DNA from: Thermoanaerobaculales bacterium | GTDB lineage: Bacteria; Acidobacteriota; Thermoanaerobaculia; Thermoanaerobaculales; Sulfomarinibacteraceae | Length of the DNA stretch: 16,783 nucleotides | Assembly (NCBI GenBank): GCA_025456385.1 | Contig: JALOKS010000019.1 | Span: forward strand, 1-16,783 | Reading direction: 5' to 3' | Part shown: piece after piece, positions 7,166 through 15,019 of the stretch | Layout: each line of letters starts with the position of its first letter | Numbering within the stretch: the first letter of the stretch is position 1 | Made by a program: the position numbers and the translations under genes | The notes under the pieces: generated by a model | What the model saw: only the letters and a program-made list of their open reading frames with translations | Database searches by the model: none | Told to the model about the DNA's origin: nothing

Positions 7166-8371
7166 TCAGCCGCGGCCCTCCGGCGCGAGCCGCAGCAGCA
7201 CTCGCTCGCAGGCGGCGAGGGTCTCGTCGACATCCTTCGCGCCGTGCGAGCTGGAGACGAAGACGGCCCGGCCCGGCTCGGGGGGAAAGAGGACGCCCTC
7301 GGCGCGGAGGGAGGCCGCGAGCCGACGGTAGGCGTAGCCGTCGGTCGCCTCGAAGCTCGCCCGGTCGACCACCTGGTGGTCGCTGAAGTAGAGCGCGAGG
7401 ACCGAGCCCACCCGGTTGACCGCGAGCGGCCGCCCGCTGCGGCCGGCGAGCCCGAGGAGGCCCGCGGCGAGCTGCTCGGCCCGCTCCTCGAGGCGCTCGT
7501 ACACGGAATCGTTCTTGAGGATCGAGAGGATCGAGTCGGCCGCCGCCAGGGATACCGGGTGCGGGGTCGCGACGAATCCCGAGTTCGGCTGCTCGGCCTC
7601 CGCCTGGCGGAAGGCGACGGCGCCGATCGGAAAGCCGCCGCCGAGGGCCGCGCCGTAGACCGCGACGTCGGGCGTGATCCCGGCGAGGCCGGAGAAGCCG
7701 CCGCGGTGCACCCGGAAGCCGGCCACCCGCTCGTCCATGATCAACAGCACGCCGGCCTCGCGGCAGGCCGCGGCGATCTCCGCGAGGGCCCCCGCGGGCG
7801 GCGGGACGACGCCGTAGCGTCCGAGCAGGGGGTCGACGATCAGACCGGCGAGCTTGGCGGAGCCGCTGGTCACCGCAGCGGTGATCTTGGGCACGTCCCA
7901 GGCGCGGACCTCGCGGATCGGGTTCGAGGGCTCGATCGCGAGCTCGGCCGGCGCGCCGACGCGGAGCGGCGCGCCGCCGTCGAGGACCAGGAAGCGGCGG
8001 TGGCCCGTGGTCTCGCGCGCCCAGTGGAGGACGCTGCGGAAGGCCTCGTCCTGGCTGCGGCAGAACCAGAAGCTGCCCGCCCAGGGCAGGAACTGGGCGA
8101 GGTTGCCGGCCAGCTCCACCTCGTGCGGCACGTGGAAGCCCTCGGGCACGCCGCCCTGGAGGACCTTGCGCACGGCGTCCAGCACGAACTGGTTGGCGAA
8201 GCCCACGATCGAGGCGCCGCCGGCACCGAGGTAGTCGATGAAGCCGGCGTTGTCGACGTCGTAGACCCGCGGGCCCTCGGCCTTCTGCGCGATCAGCAGG
8301 CGCTCGGGGGAGGCGCGGAACACCGGCACCGCACCGGCCTTCTCCAGCAGCTCGTCAAGGCGCTTCCCCAT
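7166..8371 (-). CDS. Degenerate class III aminotransferase (GSA aminomutase-like) lacking the PLP lysine
   Basis: A 401-residue protein of the HemL fold; true glutamate-1-semialdehyde aminomutase is about 430. N-terminal Y-D-V-D-N-A-G-F-I-D-Y (37-47) matches the family. The PLP-pyridine aspartate survives (M-D-E-R-V-A-G-F-R, Asp213). At the Schiff-base position, where the family has G-K-x2-G-G-G-x-P-x-G, this protein has G-A-A-L-G-G-G-F-P-I-G, with Ala241 in place of lysine (codon GCG at 7651-7649). The family N-S-G-T-E-A phosphate motif is replaced by C-R-S-Q-D-E-A (104-110), and the following loop is shortened. Transaminase chemistry is therefore unlikely; a pseudoenzyme or altered binding role is inferred. 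The frame is intact, so it is not obviously a pseudogene. It lies 5 bases from the Cys-rich gene and 3 from hflX. Confidence 0.85.
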   Translation of the reverse strand: MGKRLDELLEKAGAVPVFRASPERLLIAQKAEGPRVYDVDNAGFIDYLGAGGASIVGFANQFVLDAVRKVLQGGVPEGFHVPHEVELAGNLAQFLPWAGSFWFCRSQDEAFRSVLHWARETTGHRRFLVLDGGAPLRVGAPAELAIEPSNPIREVRAWDVPKITAAVTSGSAKLAGLIVDPLLGRYGVVPPPAGALAEIAAACREAGVLLIMDERVAGFRVHRGGFSGLAGITPDVAVYGAALGGGFPIGAVAFRQAEAEQPNSGFVATPHPVSLAAADSILSILKNDSVYERLEERAEQLAAGLLGLAGRSGRPLAVNRVGSVLALYFSDHQVVDRASFEATDGYAYRRLAASLRAEGVLFPPEPGRAVFVSSSHGAKDVDETLAACERVLLRLAPEGRG

Positions 8372-8376
8372 CGCGT

Positions 8377-8583
8377 TCAGGAGTCCCCGCCGTCGCTTTC
8401 GCCGTCACCCCAGAAAAAGAAGCCCCGGCAGCGCTTGGAGCAGAAGGTGCGGCCGTAGGCGTGGAGCGCGCAGTACTGACAGAAGAGGGCGTGGCAGACG
8501 AAGCACTCCTGCAGCTCGGTCTCCGGCACCTGGAGGCCGCACAGCGAGCACGTGACCATCTCATCCTGTGGCTCTGCCGGCAC
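8377..8583 (-). CDS. Small cysteine-rich zinc-finger protein
   Basis: A frame of 68 residues from GTG 8583, or 60 from ATG 8559. It carries C12-x2-C15, C27-x2-C30 with H31, C35-x2-C38 with H41, and C48/C52: enough for two zinc sites in a cross-brace or B-box-like pattern. The tail is Phe/Trp then acidic. A TATACT -10 box at 8596-8591 would place the 5' end at about 8584, so either GTG is a leaderless start or the ATG at 8559, with AGGA four bases upstream, is used. It is the first gene of the operon with the HemL-like protein, HflX and the FmdB-like protein. No function is recognised; a protein- or RNA-binding adaptor is possible. Confidence 0.75.
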   Translation of the reverse strand: MPAEPQDEMVTCSLCGLQVPETELQECFVCHALFCQYCALHAYGRTFCSKRCRGFFFWGDGESDGGDS

Positions 8584-8590
8584 GCCGAAC

Positions 8591-8596
8591 AGTATA
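8591..8596 (-). promoter_or_regulatory. Probable -10 of the Cys-rich/hflX operon
   Basis: On the minus strand this reads TATACT within GCTATACTG. No -35 is convincing at 17 bases. It lies between the operon and the divergent tRNA promoter, in a region otherwise lacking genes. Confidence 0.5.
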
Positions 8597-8631
8597 GCGC
8601 GATCGGGGTCCGAAGGAGGGCCCGGGCGGTG

Positions 8632-8660
8632 TGGACTCGCACCCTGTCACCCGGTATAGT
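8632..8660 (+). promoter_or_regulatory. Promoter of the CAU tRNA and probably tilS
   Basis: A -35 TGGACT at 8632-8637, a 17-base spacer and a -10 TATAGT at 8655-8660. Transcription would begin near 8667, about 3 bases before the tRNA. No separate promoter is seen between the tRNA and tilS. Confidence 0.65.
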
Positions 8661-8669
8661 GCTGGGCCG

Positions 8670-8744
8670 GGCGGTGTAGCTCAGAGGTAGAGCAGGGGTC
8701 TCATAAGCCCTGTGTCGGTGGTTCAATTCCACCCACCGCCACCA
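8670..8744 (+). tRNA. tRNA with CAT anticodon (elongator Met most likely; Ile2 not excluded)
   Basis: A complete cloverleaf: acceptor GGCGGTG/CACCGCC, D arm GCTC/GAGC with a short loop, anticodon arm GGGGT-CTCATAA-GCCCT, T arm GGTGG-TTCAATT-CCACC, discriminator A, encoded CCA. The anticodon is CAT. The GGCGGxG acceptor start is typical of elongator tRNA-Met. Initiator features (1-72 mismatch, three G-C pairs in the anticodon stem) are absent. It lies immediately upstream of tilS, whose product modifies C34 of tRNA-Ile2(CAU), so Ile2 identity has to be considered. Confidence 0.93.
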
Positions 8745-8790
8745 CGTCAGGCCCGTTCGCCCGCAACGGGACCACGGGCCTGACGTGGTG
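8740..8790 (+). promoter_or_regulatory. 17-bp hairpin linking the tRNA 3' end to the tilS leader
   Basis: Perfect arms 8740-8756 and 8774-8790 enclose a 17-base loop. The left arm includes the tRNA's last acceptor base and ACCA; the right arm ends 2 bases before the tilS Shine-Dalgarno region. CCCGTT (8752-8757) can instead pair with AACGGG (8765-8770), an alternative inner hairpin. There is no T-tract, so it is not a simple terminator; it may guide 3' processing or tune tilS expression. Confidence 0.75.
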
Positions 8791-8800
8791 ACGAGGAGCC

Positions 8801-10132
8801 ATGAACCCGGCCGCGTTCGTCGAGCACTTCCGAGCGAGCTTCCCGGGCCTCCTGGGTCAGCGGGTGCTGGTGGCGTTGTCCGGGGGGCCGGACTCGGTCG
8901 CCCTGCTCCATCTCCTGCGCGAGCCCGTGCTCGGCCTCCGGCTCGAGGCGGCCCACGTCCACCACGGCGCCCGCGGCCCCGAGGCCGACGAGGACGCCGC
9001 GTTCTGTGCGCGGCTGTGCCGCGGCCTGGACGTCCCCTGCCACCTCGCCAGGCTCCCCGCCTCCCTCTCTCTCGCGCCCGGCCGGGAGGCCGCCTGGCGG
9101 GAGGCCCGCTACCGTCTGCTGCGCGAGCTGGCGCGCGAGCGCGGGCTTGCCGCGGTAGCCACCGCCCACCACCGCGACGACGTGGCCGAAGGGGTCGTGG
9201 TGCAGCTGCTGCGGGGCGGCGGGCCCCGGGCGCTGGCCGGCATCGCCGCCGCCACCGCCGAGGGCGTGATCCGGCCGCTGCTGCCGTGGCCCCGGGCCGC
9301 GATCGAGGGCTGGCTCCTCGCCGGCGGCATCGCCTGGCGCGAGGACAGCTCCAACCGTGACCCCAGCCACCTCCGCAACCTGGTCCGCCACCGCCTCCTG
9401 CCGCAGCTCGAAGGGGCGAGCCCCGGCCTCCGCGGCCATCTCGTGCAGCTCGCCGCGGCGCTCGCCCGCGACGAGCGCTGGTGCGCCGACGAGCTCGCGG
9501 CCCGCGGTCTCTGGATCGACCCCTGGGAGCCGGAGGGCGGGGTCGCGGCGGCGGCCGTCTCCGGCCTCGAGCCGCCGCTGCGGCAGCGCTGGCTGCACGC
9601 CCAGGCGGCGCGGGTCGGCATCCGGCGCGTGAGCCGCCGCCAGAGCGAGCTCTTCGAGGCCCTCCTCAGCGGCGGCGAGCCCCGCGCGGTCGCCCTCGGC
9701 GGCCGCTGGCGGCTGCGGCTCGCGCGCGCCGCCCTGTGGTTGGAGCCGCCGCGGCCGCCCGCCGCCCTCGAAGCCGCGCTCGAGGAGGGCCGCTGCCTCG
9801 ATCTCGGTCTTCCGGGCTGGCAGATCCGCCTCGCCGGCGCCGGCGACCCTCCGCCCGAGCTGCGCTACTCCTGGCGGGCGCCGGAGGGCGCGAGGCTGCA
9901 GGTGCGCGGGGCGCTCCCCGGCGACCGCGTCCCGGCCCGCGGCGGCTGGCGGCCGGCGCGCGCGATGCTCGCCTCCGCCCTCCCGCGGCACCTTCGCAAC
10001 GCGTGGCCCGTATGCTGCGAAAATGATAGAATTCTGTGGATTCCAGGGGTCTGGCGGAGCCCGGACAACACAGCCCGGACACGCCATGTGGTGGAGGTGA
10101 CGCGCCGTGAACGACCCTCGTGTGCTGTATAG
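8801..10132 (+). CDS. tilS: tRNA(Ile)-lysidine synthetase
   Basis: A 443-residue protein of normal length. It has the N-type PP-loop ATPase motif S-G-G-P-D-S (27-32), the A-T-A-H-H-R-D-D-V-A-E metal/AMP motif, the D-S-S-N-R-D-P-S-H-L-R-N-x-V-R signature of the substrate-recognition region, and a TilS C-terminal domain. TilS attaches lysine to C34 of tRNA-Ile2(CAU), converting its charging from Met to Ile and its decoding from AUG to AUA. ATG 8801 is the only start; an in-frame TGA lies four codons upstream, and the GAGGAG Shine-Dalgarno is unusually close. The 3' end overlaps hpt by 26 bases. A stretch of rare AT-rich codons occurs at 10018-10038. Confidence 0.96.
   Translation: MNPAAFVEHFRASFPGLLGQRVLVALSGGPDSVALLHLLREPVLGLRLEAAHVHHGARGPEADEDAAFCARLCRGLDVPCHLARLPASLSLAPGREAAWREARYRLLRELARERGLAAVATAHHRDDVAEGVVVQLLRGGGPRALAGIAAATAEGVIRPLLPWPRAAIEGWLLAGGIAWREDSSNRDPSHLRNLVRHRLLPQLEGASPGLRGHLVQLAAALARDERWCADELAARGLWIDPWEPEGGVAAAAVSGLEPPLRQRWLHAQAARVGIRRVSRRQSELFEALLSGGEPRAVALGGRWRLRLARAALWLEPPRPPAALEAALEEGRCLDLGLPGWQIRLAGAGDPPPELRYSWRAPEGARLQVRGALPGDRVPARGGWRPARAMLASALPRHLRNAWPVCCENDRILWIPGVWRSPDNTARTRHVVEVTRRERPSCAV
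10024..10032 (+). promoter_or_regulatory. Possible internal promoter (extended -10) for hpt-ftsH
   Basis: TG-A-TAGAAT is an extended -10 with one mismatch to TATAAT, inside the tilS C-terminal codons, about 75 bases before the hpt start. No -35 is visible. The local AT-rich codons (AAT, GAT, AGA, ATT) are otherwise rare here. Confidence 0.35.
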
Positions 10133-10628
10133 CGCCGACGAGATCCGGAGCCGGGTGGCCGAGGTCGCGGGCGCCATCGCCAACGACTACCGCGACCGGC
10201 AGCTGGTGCTGGTCGGAATGCTCAAGGGCTCGGCATTCTTCCTCGCCGACCTCGCGCGCTTCATCCCGCGCCCCGTCGACTACGAGTTCGTGAGCGTCAC
10301 CTCGTCGATCGGCGCCCACGGCGAGGTGGTGAGCCTGACCTTCGCCACCCAGGTCGACGTCTCCGACCGCCACGTGCTCATCCTCAAGGACGTCTTCCAC
10401 TCCGGGATCACCGAGAACTACCTCATCACCCACCTCAGCCAGCAGAACCCGGCCTCGATCGAGGTCGTCGCGCTGGTCGACAAGCCGCAGCTGCGCAGCG
10501 TCAACCTGAGCGCCAAGTACTCGGTCTTCAACGACACGCCGGACGGCTTCCTGGTCGGCTACGGGCTCGGGCCGGGGCACGGCGAGCACACGAACCGACC
10601 CGACCTCTGCATCGTCGATGGGAGCTGA
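10107..10628 (+). CDS. hpt: Hypoxanthine phosphoribosyltransferase-like protein with altered PRPP loop
   Basis: A 173-residue protein of normal length. GTG 10107 has an ideal GGAGGTGA 6 bases upstream and overlaps the tilS end. It keeps the family's G-M-L-K-G-S-A-F-F-L-A-D-L (37-49), V-D-K-P purine-site and P-D-G-F-L-V-G-Y-G-L motifs. The PRPP-binding loop differs: the family has E-D-x2-D-(S/T)-G, here K94-D95-V-F-H98-S-G. The first glutamate contacts ribose hydroxyls and the third acidic residue is the catalytic base in known HGPRTs, so both changes matter. Position in tilS-hpt-ftsH is the same as in Bacillus. It is probably a purine-salvage enzyme with changed activity, or a regulatory derivative; the name reflects homology and synteny. 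Confidence 0.85.
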   Translation: MNDPRVLYSADEIRSRVAEVAGAIANDYRDRQLVLVGMLKGSAFFLADLARFIPRPVDYEFVSVTSSIGAHGEVVSLTFATQVDVSDRHVLILKDVFHSGITENYLITHLSQQNPASIEVVALVDKPQLRSVNLSAKYSVFNDTPDGFLVGYGLGPGHGEHTNRPDLCIVDGS

Positions 10629-10715
10629 GACGGCTGCGGCGGGGAACATCCGCGGCGCCGAGCGGGGTTGTCCTCTGCGCCCCGCGAGCAAGCGGGCGCC
10701 GGAGGGCACGAAAGA

Positions 10716-12598
<1,883 letters not shown>

Positions 12599-12602
<4 letters not shown>

Positions 12603-13453
12603 GGGACGGCTCAGCGGGTCGCGCGCAGCGTCTCGACAGCCTCTGGCCGCGGCAGCGGCCGGTCGTCATGGGCATTCTCAACTGCACGCCCGACTCCTTC
12701 TCCGACGGCGGCCGCCACCTCGACCCCGACGCCGCCGTACGCCACGGTGACCGCATGCTCGCAGACGGCGCGCTCATCGTCGACGTCGGCGGCGAGTCGA
12801 CCCGGCCGGGCGCCGCCCCGGTGGAGGCGGCCGAGGAGTGCCGCCGGGTCCTCCCGGTCCTCAGCGAGCTGCGCGCCCGCCGACCCGAGGCGGTGCTGTC
12901 GGTGGACACCTCCAAGCCCGAGGTCGCCGCGGCGGCGCTCGCGGCCGGCGCCGACATCGTCAACGACGTGACGGCCGGCTCGGCGCCGGGCATGCTCGAG
13001 CTGGTGGCCGACCACGGCGCGGCCGCGGTCCTCATGCACATGCGCGGGAGCCCGCGCACCATGCAGGAGAACGTCAGCTACCGGCACGTGGTCGCCGAGG
13101 TCCACGCCAAGCTCCTCGAACGCGCCGAAGCCGCCGCCGCGGCCGGCCTGCCGCCGCACCGGATCTGGCTCGACCCCGGCGTCGGCTTCGGCAAGGACGA
13201 CGCCGGCAACCTCGCCCTGCTCGCGGCGCTGCCCGAGCTCGCCGCCCACGGCCACCCGGTAGTGGCGGGCCCGTCGAACAAGGCCTTCATCGGCCGCCTC
13301 ACCGGCGCGCCGCTTGCCGAGCGGCTCCCCGGCACCCTCGGAGCGCTGATCCCGGTCATCGGCCTCGCCCGTGCGGTGGTGCGGGTCCACGATCCGGCCG
13401 CGGCACTCCAGTTCCTCGAGATCGCCTCCCGGCTCGCCGAGGTCCCGGCATGA
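12599..13453 (+). CDS. folP: Dihydropteroate synthase
   Basis: A 284-residue protein of usual length, starting at GTG 12599 in a GTGA overlap with ftsH. The frame is open far upstream, but that is an artefact of GC bias inside ftsH. Signatures are M-G-I-L-N-C-T-P-D-S-F-S-D-G-G (24-38), V-G-G-E-S-T-R-P-G (63-71), V-D-T, I-V-N-D-V, and L-D-P-G-V-G-F-G-K. It condenses p-aminobenzoate with hydroxymethyl-dihydropterin pyrophosphate to dihydropteroate, and is the sulfonamide target. The usual S-R-K motif near the C-terminus is S226-N227-K228 here: the lysine is kept, the arginine is replaced. It overlaps cdaA by four bases (ATGA). Catalysis looks intact otherwise. Confidence 0.96.
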
Positions 13454-14256
13454 ACTGGCTCCTCGGCGTGCTGCGCGACCTCACCCACCTCCAGGTGTCG
13501 ATCTCCGACCTCGCCGACATCATCGTCGTCGCGGTGCTGATCTACGCGCTCCTGGTGCTCCTCAAGGGCACCCGCGCCATGCAGATGCTGTGGGGCATCC
13601 TGATCATCCTCGGCCTCTACCTCGCGGCGGCCGCCCTCGAGCTCATCACCCTGTCGACCATCCTCTCGAAGCTGCTGGCCTTCCTGCCCGTCGCGATCAT
13701 CGTGCTCTTCCAGCAGGAGATCCGCCGCATGCTCGCAGCCTTCGGCTCGACCGCCTTCCTGCGCTGGGGGCGCGGCCCCGGCGAGGGATCGGTGATGCTC
13801 AACGAGCTCTCGCTCGCGGTGCAGGCTCTGGCCTCGCGCCGGATCGGCGCCCTGATCGCCATCGAGCGCCGCGACTCCCTGGCCGCCTGGGCGGACACCG
13901 GGATCCCGCTCGAGGCGCGGTTCTCATACGACCTGCTGCTCAACATCTTCATCCCCGGCACCCCGCTGCACGACGGCGCGATGATCATCCGCGGCGATCA
14001 GATCGTCGCCGCGTCGTGCTTCCTGCCCCTGACCACGAGCCACGAGCTCTCCACCGAGCTCGGCACGCGGCACCGCGCCGCGATCGGGCTCTCCGAGGAG
14101 ACGGACGGGCTGGTGGTGGTGGTCTCGGAGGAGACCGGGACCATCTCGCTCGCCGTCGAGGGTCAGCTGCTGCGGCCGCTCGACGAGTCGACCCTCCGCA
14201 ACGCCCTCGCCGAGCACCTCTACCAGATGCGCGCCTTCGAAGAGGTGAGCGCATGA
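13450..14256 (+). CDS. cdaA: Membrane diadenylate cyclase CdaA
   Basis: A 268-residue protein (family about 270). ATG 13450 overlaps the folP stop, with GAGGT 6 bases upstream. Three hydrophobic segments (about 20-38, 45-64 and 73-88) are followed by a DAC domain with the catalytic motifs D-G-A (175-177, within G-T-P-L-H-D-G-A) and R-H-R (207-209, within G-T-R-H-R-A-A). It makes c-di-AMP from two ATP at the inner face of the membrane. Followed by cdaR and glmM, it forms the classic c-di-AMP/cell-wall cluster in which CdaR and GlmM modulate the cyclase. The upstream genes folP and ftsH share the transcript through overlaps. Confidence 0.97.
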   Translation: MNWLLGVLRDLTHLQVSISDLADIIVVAVLIYALLVLLKGTRAMQMLWGILIILGLYLAAAALELITLSTILSKLLAFLPVAIIVLFQQEIRRMLAAFGSTAFLRWGRGPGEGSVMLNELSLAVQALASRRIGALIAIERRDSLAAWADTGIPLEARFSYDLLLNIFIPGTPLHDGAMIIRGDQIVAASCFLPLTTSHELSTELGTRHRAAIGLSEETDGLVVVVSEETGTISLAVEGQLLRPLDESTLRNALAEHLYQMRAFEEVSA

Positions 14257-14933
14257 TCCTGCGCCCCCGGCACCCCCTGCAGTTCCTGGTCGCCCTGGTC
14301 AGCGCCTGCCTGCTGTGGTGGGTCCTCGCCGGCCAACGCAGCGAGAACATCTCGGTGCGCGGCGTCAAGGCGCGGCTGACCCTCGTCAACATCCCGCGCG
14401 ACCTCATCCTGATCTCGAGCGTGCCCGACCTCATCTCGCTGCAGCTGCGAGGCCCCCTCAACCGGGCTCTCGCCTCGGCCAACCCTCCCGAGGTCCTGCT
14501 CGACCTCGCCGACGCTCGCCCCGGCCTCAACTCCTTCCCCATCAACGAGCGCGACATCACGCTGCCGGCCGATGTCGAGGTGGTCAGCATCGACCCGCCG
14601 ACGATCACCCTCGAGCTCGAGCGGCAGGAGACCCGGGTCCTGCCGGTGCGGCCCGCCATCGAGGGCGTGCCGGCGCCTGGCTTCGAGGTCCGCGGAGTCC
14701 GCGTCGTGCCCTCTCAGTACACCGTGCAGGGCCCCGAGAGCCAGCTGCTCGCCCTCGAGTGGATCGGCACCGGGCCGATCTCGATCGAAGGCGCCGCCGG
14801 GCCGGTGGAGACGGTGGTGCAGCCGGTGCTTCCGGACCCGCAGGTCCGCGCCCTCGGGCTGTCCTCGGTCCAGGTCATCGTCGACATCGCCCCCGAGACC
14901 GGCGCCGGCGAGGGCCCCGCAGACCGCTCTTGA
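14253..14933 (+). CDS. cdaR: CdaR/YbbR-domain regulator of CdaA
   Basis: A 226-residue protein whose ATG overlaps the cdaA TGA (ATGA) with GAGGTGA just upstream. It has one N-terminal membrane helix (about 10-26), with the rest outside the cytoplasm. The body appears to hold two YbbR repeats: one from about 30 with L-Q-L-R-G-P, and one from about 125 with Y-T-V-Q-G-P. Bacillus CdaR has four, so this is a short form. CdaR contacts the membrane part of CdaA and tunes c-di-AMP synthesis. Sequence conservation in this family is low; the call rests on the helix-plus-YbbR layout and on its position between cdaA and glmM. Confidence 0.9.
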   Translation: MILRPRHPLQFLVALVSACLLWWVLAGQRSENISVRGVKARLTLVNIPRDLILISSVPDLISLQLRGPLNRALASANPPEVLLDLADARPGLNSFPINERDITLPADVEVVSIDPPTITLELERQETRVLPVRPAIEGVPAPGFEVRGVRVVPSQYTVQGPESQLLALEWIGTGPISIEGAAGPVETVVQPVLPDPQVRALGLSSVQVIVDIAPETGAGEGPADRS

Positions 14934-15019
14934 CTGCGCGCGGCGCCGCGTGGGATCCTCAGCGGATGCAAGGGCTTGGGCGGCGCCACCGCTCCGGCCG
15001 GCGAGGCTGACGCAGAAGC
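14934..15019 (+). other. Short gap between cdaR and glmM
   Basis: These 86 bases contain no gene and no clear promoter -10. GGCGCCGC near the cdaR end and GGCGGCGCC at about 14980 could pair weakly. The only larger gap between cdaA and glmM, it may allow separate translation initiation of glmM. Confidence 0.4.

Noticed and set aside
5861..8458. An 865-residue open frame antisense to hflX and the aminotransferase-like gene
   Set aside because: It is a GC-bias shadow with low-complexity Arg/Glu/His composition and no domain; the minus-strand genes have clear motifs.
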